A stretch of DNA of 64,000 bases from Geobacter argillaceus (GTDB lineage: Bacteria > Desulfobacterota > Desulfuromonadia > Geobacterales > DSM-12255), in assembly GCF_007830735.1 (NCBI RefSeq), contig NZ_VLLN01000004.1, positions 62,001 through 126,000 of the forward strand, in the 5' to 3' direction. Shown here piece by piece: positions 43,844 through 51,928 of the stretch. The notes beneath the pieces are model-generated. The model saw only the letters and a program-made list of their open reading frames with translations, made no database searches and had not been told where the DNA came from. Numbering within the stretch: position 1 is the first letter of the stretch; each line of letters begins with the position of its first letter. Both the position numbers and the translations under genes were made by a program.

Positions 43844-44091
43844 GCGAAATTCTCGCCATCAAGCGCCGACATGGAGGTAAGTTCCTTGTTGGTACGGTAC
43901 TCCTCGGCCATCTCCGCGGCAATCATCCGGACCCGCAGCCGACGTTGCTCGGCGAGGAAGTTTTCCATGGCGGTCTTGTACAGTTCGGAGCGGGAAACCT
44001 TCAGTTCGGTGGAAAGCGCATCCGCCTCCAGGGCGAGAGTATGGGGAACCGAGATGGTGATGCGGTCGATCTCGCGGGATTGGTTAAGCAT
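43840..44091 (-). CDS. PemI/MazE-type antitoxin
   Basis: The 83-residue protein has a ribbon-helix-helix N-terminus (RITISVPHTLALEADALSTEL followed by KVSRSELYKTAMENFLAEQ) and an acidic C-terminal tail for toxin binding. GGAGGTG precedes the ATG at 44091. It precedes the toxin gene with a four-base overlap. An upstream TTGCA and TGCAA inverted pair near 44124-44143 may belong to its operator, though the match is weak. Confidence 0.8.
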   Translation of the reverse strand: MLNQSREIDRITISVPHTLALEADALSTELKVSRSELYKTAMENFLAEQRRLRVRMIAAEMAEEYRTNKELTSMSALDGENFA

Positions 44092-44162
44092 AGTACACCT
44101 CCAAAAATGCATATAAAACATCTTGTCAATTTGCATAACAATGTGCAACTCTCTGGCTGCCC

Positions 44163-44447
44163 TCAGCTATCCGATTTCCTTCCCGGATAAAGACGTACCA
44201 GCGTGAATACAAAAAGGAGCGCTACCCCCAACGGAGCCAGCCAGATCAGGGGCGACTTCTCCATGCCGAACATTTGCAACACCAGCCGACCGGCGACAAA
44301 TGCGGAAACGCAGCTCAAACCGAAGGCCGCCAGCAACAGCCAGGCAAAGAGCAGCTTTAGTCCGCTCCACGGCTTTTCCAGCCAGCGCACGATGAAAAAA
44401 GCACCAACGATGCCGGCGATTACCCCAATGACTACGCCTGGTTCCAT
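44163..44447 (-). CDS. Small membrane protein coupled to the type IIG enzyme
   Basis: The 94-residue protein has three hydrophobic segments (VIGVIAGIVGAFFIV, LKLLFAWLLLAAFGLSCVSAF and LIWLAPLGVALLFVFTLV) and a short basic tail. Its ATG shares one base with the stop of the restriction-modification gene (TGATG), so it must be translated by coupling to that gene. I do not recognise a family. A role as a membrane accessory of the defence gene is suggested by the coupling alone. Confidence 0.7.
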   Translation of the reverse strand: MEPGVVIGVIAGIVGAFFIVRWLEKPWSGLKLLFAWLLLAAFGLSCVSAFVAGRLVLQMFGMEKSPLIWLAPLGVALLFVFTLVRLYPGRKSDS

Positions 44448-47400
44448 CAGTTGGCGCCCTCTATCAGGGCAATCTCCTCTCCCGTCAATCCGTACAGCGC
44501 ATACACCAGCCGGTCGATCTCGGCTTCGAGTCGGGGGACTTCCGGGTCGTCGGGATCGGTGAGGATTTTCTGCACCAGCTCGATAATGGGGGCTTTCTGT
44601 TCGGCAGTTGCGGGATAGATTAATGATTTACCGAAGTACGTTGCCATTAGTTGGTAACCATTTTGAATTGGAGAACAAAACTGCTGGATCAAATACCAGC
44701 CAAGTTTTGAATTCAAGTACGCCAGCAAATACTCGTCTGCATCTGGAACAATGTATGCCGCGTTATTTGTTAATACACCTGTGTTGTCTATCAAAAACAA
44801 CGGCTTAACCTGAAATACCTGGTAAACAATCTTCTTTTTATTGAATTCACAAATATAGTCAGAGGCATACCGCTGCAAAGCGTACCACTCATGTCGCCCG
44901 GTCAACGCCTCGTTTCTTTGTTCGAGCTTGTCTCTGTACTGTAACAGATGGTTGAGAACCGCGGGGTATTTCTCTATATCAAAGCGCCATGGAATGTAAA
45001 TTATGTGCACTCCAGACGGCTCCGCCTTCCACTTCCTGATATCCCGCCCCCGCAGCCATGGCTTGATGATCTCCGCGCTCTTCGGGTCTTCGGCAATCAG
45101 CCGTGCCTTGGTCTCCTCGTCGATGACGAACGCCTCATTCAGCCCGGTCTTGATGCCGTAGTAGAACTTTCCCTCCACATACTCGCCGAGCGGTTTGCCG
45201 GCGTTGCGCAGCTTGTCCATCAGCCCCAGGACTTCCGGCCGCTCCAGGGTCCAGCCGTCGGCTGACAGCGCGCTGACCGGCATGGTAAAGCCGACGGCTG
45301 GGAGGGTTTCGGCAAACCTCTGTAACTGAGCAGGATCGGTGAGGGTGGCGGCGAGGAACACGCCCTCCCTTGTCAGGGAGGGGGCCTTGCTTCGCCTTTT
45401 TCCCCTTCCCCCCTGACAAGGTGGGATTGAGGGGGGGGCCTTCTCCACCAGCACAATCGACGGATAGGTGGTTGCCTCGTCGAAGACCGGCAGGTCGCCG
45501 AAATCGAGGACCATGAGCGGCGTTGCCGCAGTGGTGAGCAGTTCGCGGGTGTTCCTGCCGTAGCCCGACCGCATGAACTTGTTGGGGGCGATGTAGCAGA
45601 GAAGGCCGCCGTTCCTGAGCAGGCCCAGGCCGGTCTTGTAGAAGTAGGTGTAGATGTCCGCCGTGCCGCAGTAGAAGTCGCCGAACATTTCCACAAACGC
45701 CGGCTTCTGCTCCTTGATCGCCTCCTGGCGGATGTACGGCGGATTGCCGATAACTGCGTCGAAGCCGGTGAACTCCCCGTTCCCGTCCAGCACCTCGGGA
45801 AACTCGAAGCGCCACTCGAAGGCATTGGCGTAGAGCGAGCGCTGCTTTTCCTCGAACCGTTTCTTGAGCGCCTCCACCTCTTCCGTCAGCTTCTGCCGCT
45901 CAGCCGCCTCCTTCTTGCTCAGGGTGAAGAGCGGCAACTGGTCGAGAAAGTTCTCCCGCCGCCGCAACTCAACCAGGTCTTTGTCATTAGGCAAGCCGAA
46001 CTTCAGCAGGTCTTCCTTCTGACCCTCGATAACCTTGCGCAGTTGGGCCTTGTTGGCAGGGGAGAGCTTGTAGTCGAAGACGTGGCTACGGTACTTTTCG
46101 GTCAACTCTTTCAGCTTCTTCCGGTCGCCGGGGAGGATGCCGGGATTGCCGGTGATGGCGAAGCGGCTGACCAGTGAGTTGCCGCACTTGATATTGATGT
46201 CGATGTTGGGGAGGGTTTCCAGCTCAAGGGTGCCGCGACGATAATAGGCGTTCTTCAGCAGCTCTATCCAGAGCCTTAAGCGACAGATGGCAACCGACTT
46301 TGCGTTGATATCGACGCCGAAGAGGCAGTTTTCAATAATCGTCTCTTTTTCGTGGAACAGGATTTCCTGCACCCGCTGGGATTCCGGGTCTCTGTAGTTG
46401 TAGCTGAAGAGCTGGTCGTCGCCGGTGACGATCAGTTCGTCGTTTTCGATGGCAACGCTGTAGCCGCGCAGCCGTTTTCCATCCCGATCCGCCAGGATCT
46501 CCAGGTCCGCCTTGACGGCGATCATCTCGTTCAGGGCCGAGACCAGGAAGTGGCCCGAGCCGACTGCCGGATCGCAGATCTTCAGGCTGTTAACGGTTTC
46601 GTTCGCCTCCTGCAGCGTGATCTTGTCGAGGCAGTTGTAGAGCGCCGTGAAGTCGGCGCAGTCCCAGCCGTAGCGCTCGTTGAACCTTTGCACCACCGCC
46701 CGGCGGACGGTTTCGCGGCAGATGTACATGGTGATGAAGCCGGGGGTGAAGAAGGAGCCGTCGCGGTAGCCGTTGATCTTCTCGAAGATCAGGCCGAGCA
46801 CCGAGGCGTTGATGATGGTCTTGTTCTGTTCCTGGATCTCGGCAGCCCCTTCGGCGGCAAAGTCGTAGGCATCGAGGAACTCGAACAGGTAGTGCAGCGT
46901 GTTCATGCCGCCGGTGCGGCGCCTGCCGGTGGGCTCCTTCAGCACCGTCGCGCTGTAGAGCGGCAGATCGTGCCGGTTCTTCAGCTCGTTGATCCGCATG
47001 GTGGCCCGCTCCAGCTCGCTCTCCTCGAAGAGGGAGCTGTTCAGGTACGGGATGGAGCCGAATTTTTTCCGTACCGACTCGGTCCGGTCGGCCGGCCGAA
47101 CCGCCAGCACGTCGAAGAACAGCTCGTCCAGGTCGTCGTAATCCGCAATCCGTCTGCTGTTGAGGAAGGCGTGGGCCTGGTCTCCCCGGTGATAGCCGAT
47201 CAGCTGCCCTTCCAGCAGTTTCAGGAAGAGGAGGCGGTTGAGCCAGGTGATGCAGAGTTCCAGGGCGATACTGAAGAGTTGCTCGTCTTCACTGCCGCCG
47301 TACTGTTCGGGCCGGCCGATGCCGGCGAGGCGGTTCCGGTTCTTCAGGTAGCTGACGGTGTTTTCCAGCAGCGAGCCGTCGAGGCGCGACCCTTCCGGTT

Positions 47401-48223
47401 TGCGCCCGATCAGCTTTTTCCCTTTCTCCTTAACTTCCTCAAGGCCGATGATATGCAGCAGCTCGTTGTAGAACTCCCGGTTCAGGGAGTTGCTGTCGTT
47501 GGTAAACGGCTGTTTGAGCAGGTGCGCAGGGGAGAGGAGTTTGAAGAGATTGATCAGCTTTCTGTCGTCGACCTTATCCGGATTGCGCGCGATTTTCTCG
47601 AAGTCCCGCAGATCGAAACAGGTACAGGGGAGTTCGGTCAGCTCCTTTTCGATGAACGGCTTGGCAATCTCCTGATAAAACCAGTCGGTGTTGGTGCTGA
47701 CCAGGAGCCCGTCGTTCCAGTCCTTATAGCTCTTGACGAGTCTCTGATTGCCGAAGAAGAACCGCTCGAAATCGGCGGCATCGAAGATGTACCACTCGTA
47801 GATGTTACAGACGATGAGTCGTTTTATCTCCTGGTTGCCTTTAATGTAACGCTCCTGCATGTAGTAGTGCAGAAGCTCGTGCAGCGCCTTGGCATTGGGC
47901 CTTTCGGGCGAGATCATCTCCGCCCTGTTGGACGGCTTCTTGGTCTCGATGATGACCCCGATGCTGTCGTCCGAACTCTTGCCGTTGTGAATGACAAGGT
48001 CGGCTCGCTTGCTGGTGTTGATCTCAAAGCCGGGTTTGTACCAGGTATCCTTGAGGAAGTCGGCAACGATGTTCTTCAGGTGCTCTTCGTGCTCGTCCGA
48101 GCGGAGCCGTTCGAACATCCGGGCAAGATTGGCCTTGAACAGCTCGATCTGGTCGCGCTTGAGGCTCTGCCGAAGATAGGCCTTGTTGAGGGCCTTTGCC
48201 GGGCTAAGTAGTTGCAGTTTCAT
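44447..48223 (-). CDS. Type IIG restriction-modification enzyme
   Basis: The 1258-residue protein combines nuclease and methyltransferase. The N-terminal domain has a PD-(D/E)xK-like pattern (RADLVIHN with Asp75, IIETKKP with Glu93 and Lys95). The adenine-N6 methyltransferase core has motif I DPAVGSGHFLVSA near residue 550 and motif IV NPPYIRQ near 827. The C-terminal 250 residues form a TaqI-type target recognition domain. Such enzymes cut unmethylated DNA and methylate their own site. The gene starts three bases after a permease stop. Residues about 928-955 encode a REP-like in-frame insert, and nucleotides 44625-44990 are AT-rich. Confidence 0.85.
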   Translation of the reverse strand: MKLQLLSPAKALNKAYLRQSLKRDQIELFKANLARMFERLRSDEHEEHLKNIVADFLKDTWYKPGFEINTSKRADLVIHNGKSSDDSIGVIIETKKPSNRAEMISPERPNAKALHELLHYYMQERYIKGNQEIKRLIVCNIYEWYIFDAADFERFFFGNQRLVKSYKDWNDGLLVSTNTDWFYQEIAKPFIEKELTELPCTCFDLRDFEKIARNPDKVDDRKLINLFKLLSPAHLLKQPFTNDSNSLNREFYNELLHIIGLEEVKEKGKKLIGRKPEGSRLDGSLLENTVSYLKNRNRLAGIGRPEQYGGSEDEQLFSIALELCITWLNRLLFLKLLEGQLIGYHRGDQAHAFLNSRRIADYDDLDELFFDVLAVRPADRTESVRKKFGSIPYLNSSLFEESELERATMRINELKNRHDLPLYSATVLKEPTGRRRTGGMNTLHYLFEFLDAYDFAAEGAAEIQEQNKTIINASVLGLIFEKINGYRDGSFFTPGFITMYICRETVRRAVVQRFNERYGWDCADFTALYNCLDKITLQEANETVNSLKICDPAVGSGHFLVSALNEMIAVKADLEILADRDGKRLRGYSVAIENDELIVTGDDQLFSYNYRDPESQRVQEILFHEKETIIENCLFGVDINAKSVAICRLRLWIELLKNAYYRRGTLELETLPNIDINIKCGNSLVSRFAITGNPGILPGDRKKLKELTEKYRSHVFDYKLSPANKAQLRKVIEGQKEDLLKFGLPNDKDLVELRRRENFLDQLPLFTLSKKEAAERQKLTEEVEALKKRFEEKQRSLYANAFEWRFEFPEVLDGNGEFTGFDAVIGNPPYIRQEAIKEQKPAFVEMFGDFYCGTADIYTYFYKTGLGLLRNGGLLCYIAPNKFMRSGYGRNTRELLTTAATPLMVLDFGDLPVFDEATTYPSIVLVEKAPPSIPPCQGGRGKRRSKAPSLTREGVFLAATLTDPAQLQRFAETLPAVGFTMPVSALSADGWTLERPEVLGLMDKLRNAGKPLGEYVEGKFYYGIKTGLNEAFVIDEETKARLIAEDPKSAEIIKPWLRGRDIRKWKAEPSGVHIIYIPWRFDIEKYPAVLNHLLQYRDKLEQRNEALTGRHEWYALQRYASDYICEFNKKKIVYQVFQVKPLFLIDNTGVLTNNAAYIVPDADEYLLAYLNSKLGWYLIQQFCSPIQNGYQLMATYFGKSLIYPATAEQKAPIIELVQKILTDPDDPEVPRLEAEIDRLVYALYGLTGEEIALIEGAN
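45361..45440. repeat. Palindromic repeat inserted in frame in the type IIG gene
   Basis: CCTTGTCAGGGAGGGGG (45369-45385) and CCCCCTGACAAGG (45410-45422) are inverted copies around a GC-poor centre. Translated in the gene's direction it gives PPSIPPCQGGRG followed by KAPSLTREGVF, the familiar reading of an intergenic REP-type repeat. The insertion keeps the frame and lies between the methyltransferase core and the recognition domain, where a linker is tolerated. Confidence 0.6.
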
Positions 48224-48226
48224 GAA

Positions 48227-49291
48227 TTACCTGTGCCCGTCCGACTTTGCATGTTCGGTCAAAAGTTCCCGCATCTCGGCGGTGCAGATCTTCAGCACCG
48301 CGGCGATGGGGATCGCCAGGACGATACCCCAGAAGCCGAGCAGTTCTCCCATGGCCATGACGGTGAAGATGACCGCCAGCGGGTTCAGGCGCAGCGTGCT
48401 CCGCATGACCAGCGGTTTGATGAGGTTCCCTTCGATGATGACGTTGATCACGAAGTAGGCGGCAATGACCTTGGGGATGATCATGGGATCGCCGGTTTCG
48501 GCATAGCCGATGAGGGTCGGCGGGATGACCGCCACCATGACCCCGATGAGCGGGACAATGGAGGCGAAGCCGGCAAAGAGGCCGTTCAGTACCGGAAACT
48601 CGATCCCCAAGAGGGCCAGGGCGCCGGCGGTGAGAAGCCCTACCAGCAGGCAATCGACGATCATGCCGATGATGAACCGTTCCAGGGAGCGGTTGATGGT
48701 CCTGCCCAGGTCGATGAGGTGCCGCCGGTCGTCGTGATGGAACAGGCGCTTGATGAGGTCCTTGGCGTGCTGCTTGTAAAGGAGCATGAAAAAGACCAGG
48801 ATCGGCGCCAGCACCAGGTTGAAGGCGCCGAATGCCACCCGTTGCAGTTGCCGATACCCCTGACCGGAGATGTCCTTCACCAGTTCGCCGGTCAGATCGT
48901 CGATCTGCTGCATCACCCAGCTCATGTCGGCACCCTGGGATAGGTTTGCCACCTGCCCCTGCCAGCTCTCCATGGCTCTCTTGAGGGTCCTTGTGTAGGT
49001 GGGGATCGATTTGGTCAGGGCGTCCAGTTGATGACCCAGGTAGGGGATGAAGAAGAACGAGGCGAGAAAGACGGCGAACAGACCGATCCCGTACAGAAGG
49101 ATCAGGGCGGTGACCCGGTCGAATCCCCGTGCCTCCAGGTATTTGAGGACCGGGTTGACCAGGTAGGCGATGACCAGAGAGGTGAGAACTGCCGAAAAGG
49201 TGTGGGGGAGATAGTAGCCCATCGCGAGCAGGGCAATGAAGCAGAGGGCCAGGGCGATGGCGATCTTGCGCCGTGCAGGCTCTGCGGACAT
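48227..49291 (-). CDS. AI-2E family transporter (PerM-like)
   Basis: The 354-residue protein has the layout of the AI-2E/PerM exporter family, with about eight membrane segments, a long soluble loop, and LIGVMVAVIPPTLIGY, NVIIEGNLIKPLVMRSTLRLN and FWGIVLAIPIAAVLKI. These proteins export small molecules; autoinducer-2 export is shown only for some members. It is followed three bases later by the type IIG enzyme gene. Confidence 0.87.
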   Translation of the reverse strand: MSAEPARRKIAIALALCFIALLAMGYYLPHTFSAVLTSLVIAYLVNPVLKYLEARGFDRVTALILLYGIGLFAVFLASFFFIPYLGHQLDALTKSIPTYTRTLKRAMESWQGQVANLSQGADMSWVMQQIDDLTGELVKDISGQGYRQLQRVAFGAFNLVLAPILVFFMLLYKQHAKDLIKRLFHHDDRRHLIDLGRTINRSLERFIIGMIVDCLLVGLLTAGALALLGIEFPVLNGLFAGFASIVPLIGVMVAVIPPTLIGYAETGDPMIIPKVIAAYFVINVIIEGNLIKPLVMRSTLRLNPLAVIFTVMAMGELLGFWGIVLAIPIAAVLKICTAEMRELLTEHAKSDGHR

Positions 49292-49294
49292 GTC

Positions 49295-50341
49295 TCAGGA
49301 CTCCCGGGCGAAGCCGCCGCGCCGCAGGTGGTTCGAGAATATCTTGAAGGCGGCGGCAATGGGGATGGCCAGGAGTATCCCCCAGAATCCCATCAGCTCG
49401 CCGAATGCCATGACGACAATGATGGTCATGAGGGGGTTCAGGTCCATGGATTCCTTGAAGACGAGGGGCTTTATCAGGTACCCCTCCAGGAAATAGATGA
49501 CGGCAAAGGCGCTCACCACCTTGATTACCGCCATGCCGGTCTGGAACTTGAGATAGGCGAAAAAGACCGGCGGAATGGTGGCCAGGATCACGCCAATGAA
49601 CGGCAGCACTGAGGCGAGACCGGCAAACATGCCGAGGAACAGGGCGTTGTCGATGTCGAGGAAGAAGAGGGCGATGGCCGACATGATCGCCACGATGACG
49701 GAGACGATGAGCTGCCCCCGGAGATAGCCGCCGATGCTGGCGTTCACCTCGCGGCCGAAGACCAGGATCTCCTCACGGTGGCGGGACGGGAGCCAGATCT
49801 TGATGCCGTCGATGATGGGCTGCTTGTAGTAGAGCATGAAAAAGACCAGAATCGGCGCCAGCACCAGGTTGAAAAGGTTGAAGACGAGTCGCGATGCGGT
49901 GGCGTAGAGACCGGAGCCGATTGAGCCGAGCCCTGAGTCCAGGTTGCCGGTCGTGGTGTCCAGGAGCCAGCTCCATTCCTCGGCCGCATAGACCGGCGTG
50001 AAACGGGTTTTCAGGTCGGCAACGATCGCCTTGACCTGAATGACGTAGCGGGGGAGATCCCTGATCAGTGCCTCCCAGCGGGCGGACAGGAGCGGTACGA
50101 GGAAGACGAGGGAAAAGGCGGACAGGATGGCCAGAACCAGGTAGAGCAGGGCGATGCCGACCGCCCGGGGGCATCTGCGCCGTTCCAGCTGGACCAGCAG
50201 CGGGTCGAGGAGGTAGGCGATGACGAACGCCAGGAGGAAACAGGAGACGGTGTGGCGCACGGCATAGGTCAGTGCCACGGCAGCCGCGACGATGGCGAGG
50301 CCGGCGATGGTCCTGTTTGCCGTTTGCGGGTGCTGGGTCAT
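49295..50341 (-). CDS. AI-2E family transporter (second paralogue)
   Basis: The 348-residue protein is a paralogue of the next gene, with the same closing motifs: FIGVILATIPPVFFAY, FLEGYLIKPLVFKESMDLN and FWGILLAIPIAAAFKIF. AGAGG precedes the ATG. Its stop is three bases before the start of the downstream paralogue. A tandem duplication or two-subunit transporter are both possible. Confidence 0.87.
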   Translation of the reverse strand: MTQHPQTANRTIAGLAIVAAAVALTYAVRHTVSCFLLAFVIAYLLDPLLVQLERRRCPRAVGIALLYLVLAILSAFSLVFLVPLLSARWEALIRDLPRYVIQVKAIVADLKTRFTPVYAAEEWSWLLDTTTGNLDSGLGSIGSGLYATASRLVFNLFNLVLAPILVFFMLYYKQPIIDGIKIWLPSRHREEILVFGREVNASIGGYLRGQLIVSVIVAIMSAIALFFLDIDNALFLGMFAGLASVLPFIGVILATIPPVFFAYLKFQTGMAVIKVVSAFAVIYFLEGYLIKPLVFKESMDLNPLMTIIVVMAFGELMGFWGILLAIPIAAAFKIFSNHLRRGGFARES

Positions 50342-50348
50342 GTGGCCT

Positions 50349-50786
50349 CTAAAAGGTGGTGCCGGCCGGGAAGATGTCGTGTTCTTCCAGCCAGAGACGG
50401 ATGCGGTCGGCGATCAACTCTTCCTTGAGGGCCAGGAACATGTCCAGTTCGTCGGGATAGAAGGCAAGGATATCTTCAATCCGGCCGTACGGACTCCTGC
50501 CGGTGAAGGTCCGTTCCAGGACCTGTCTGAGCCGCTGATCCGGAATCCCTTTTATGAACTGGTGCAGCAGCAGGCGCTCCTGATCATAGTCAAAGCCGGG
50601 AATCTGCAGGTACTGGTCGCCATGCTGCGCCACCTCCATCCAGAACGCATCGTCCTCGTAGTCGGTCGGGATGAAAAAGACCTCGCCGGTACTCCTGTCG
50701 AGGAGGTAGATCAGCCCCGGATCGGGGTTTTCAAAGGCATCGATCAGGTCGTCCCAGATGATTTCAACGTCGCGGGCCACCCCCAT
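50349..50786 (-). CDS. UPF0158 family protein
   Basis: The 145-residue protein fits UPF0158: IIWDDLIDAFENPDPGLIYLLDRSTGEV at the N-terminus and ERTFTGRSPYGRIEDILAFYP in the middle, followed by a helical tail. It is soluble and acidic. AGGAGG stands before the ATG at 50786. The family has no known function. It is the first gene of a close-packed leftward run that continues into the permeases and the type IIG gene. Confidence 0.85.
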   Translation of the reverse strand: MGVARDVEIIWDDLIDAFENPDPGLIYLLDRSTGEVFFIPTDYEDDAFWMEVAQHGDQYLQIPGFDYDQERLLLHQFIKGIPDQRLRQVLERTFTGRSPYGRIEDILAFYPDELDMFLALKEELIADRIRLWLEEHDIFPAGTTF

Positions 50787-50915
50787 CAGCCCCTCCTGTC
50801 CGGGGCAACATGCACGGTGAGATCCGCTGGCAAGGAGACGTGTGGGGAACGTGATCTGCTGTGTATCATTACCTCTGCCTTTACCTGTACCGCTATTTTG
50901 GCTATAGTGCCCGGC

Positions 50916-51662
50916 ATGCACGCTATTTTTATTGCCGATGCCCATCTGCGGAGACCGGAGGATGCCAATTACCGGCACCTCCTCCGTTTCCTCGATACCC
51001 TTCCCGGGACGGTGGAGACCATCTTCGTTCTCGGGGATCTGTTTGAATTCTGGCTCGGCGCTCCCGGCATCAGCTATCCCCAGTACCAACCGGTTCTGGA
51101 ACGGTTGCAGCGCCTCGTCCTGAACGGTGTGCGGCTGGTCTGCCTGGAGGGAAACCACGACTTCCACCTGGGGCCAATGTTCACCGGGACGCTGCAGGCT
51201 GCCGTTCATCCCGGCCCGGTGGTCATGGAGCTGGACGGCCGGCGGCTCTATCTCTGTCACGGCGACCAGATGAATCGGCGCGACTATGGCTATCGGTGCC
51301 TGCGGGCCGTGTTCCACTCCCGGCTGACCCGCCTGCTTGCCCGTCTGGTGCCGGCTGTCGTGCCGCTGACGATTGCCGACCGGCTCGGCTCACGATCAAA
51401 GGCGGCCGCGCCGCGGCGGAATGCACGATGGGACTACGACCGGATCATCCGGGGGTTCGCTGCCGAGCGATTCCGCGAGGGGGTCGAGGTGGTGATTACC
51501 GGCCATTTCCATCGCCCGTTCCTTGAAGAGAACGGAAAAACCGTCCTCCTTTCCTTAGGTGACTGGATCAGCCAGTTTTCCTACGGGGAATGGCGGGACG
51601 GCGTTCTCAGCCTGCGGACGTTTCCGCACGGCGCTCAACCGAGTCCGAACAGCGAAAGGTAG
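50916..51662 (+). CDS. LpxH-like UDP-2,3-diacylglucosamine phosphoesterase
   Basis: The 248-residue protein is a calcineurin-type metallophosphoesterase: IADAHLRRP (Asp8, His10), FVLGDLFEFW (Asp41), CLEGNHDFHLG (Asn80, His81) and ITGHFHRPF (His197, His199). Size and the LGDLFEFW pattern fit LpxH, which removes UMP in lipid A synthesis. Two positions differ from E. coli LpxH: DAH in place of DLH and GNHD in place of GNRD. It may therefore be a divergent LpxH or an LpxH2-like enzyme. The 3' end overlaps the convergent YkgJ gene by 28 bases. Confidence 0.8.
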   Translation: MHAIFIADAHLRRPEDANYRHLLRFLDTLPGTVETIFVLGDLFEFWLGAPGISYPQYQPVLERLQRLVLNGVRLVCLEGNHDFHLGPMFTGTLQAAVHPGPVVMELDGRRLYLCHGDQMNRRDYGYRCLRAVFHSRLTRLLARLVPAVVPLTIADRLGSRSKAAAPRRNARWDYDRIIRGFAAERFREGVEVVITGHFHRPFLEENGKTVLLSLGDWISQFSYGEWRDGVLSLRTFPHGAQPSPNSER

Positions 51663-51928
51663 CGGGCAACACGGCCCTCCAGGTCGGGGGCCGCGATTTC
51701 CCTGCAGATGGCATCCGGCCGGTACCGTTGACAGACCGTCGGCCGTTCGGCGTAGATCCGGCACCGGTTGTCCCTGTCCAGGTGGCGGCATCGCACCCCC
51801 ACCGGTTTTTGCAGAGTGGTGATATCCGGTGCCACGCAGCAGGTGCCGCACTGCATGCAAACCTCAGGTCGGGAATCAGGGGCTGGGAGTTCCCCGTCCT
51901 CTGATCCCCGGTCCCTGTTTCCCCTCAC
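51635..51928 (-). CDS. YkgJ-family cysteine-rich protein
   Basis: The 97-residue protein carries the CxxCGxCC signature of this zinc/iron-chelating family (VCMQCGTCCVAPD), followed by RCRHLDRDNRCRIY and RPTVCQRYRPD. Eight cysteines could hold a metal cluster. The GTG start at 51928 overlaps the stop of the upstream transpeptidase as GTGA; an ATG at 51982 lies inside that gene and is less likely. The function is unknown. Confidence 0.75.
   Translation of the reverse strand: MRGNRDRGSEDGELPAPDSRPEVCMQCGTCCVAPDITTLQKPVGVRCRHLDRDNRCRIYAERPTVCQRYRPDAICREIAAPDLEGRVARYLSLFGLG

Noticed and set aside
45361-45440. Frameshift or pseudogene in the type IIG gene at the repeat
   Set aside because: The frame stays open through the repeat and the recognition domain follows intact.
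46352-48211. A 619-codon open frame antisense to the type IIG gene
   Set aside because: Shadow of the enzyme gene; no domain or ribosome site.
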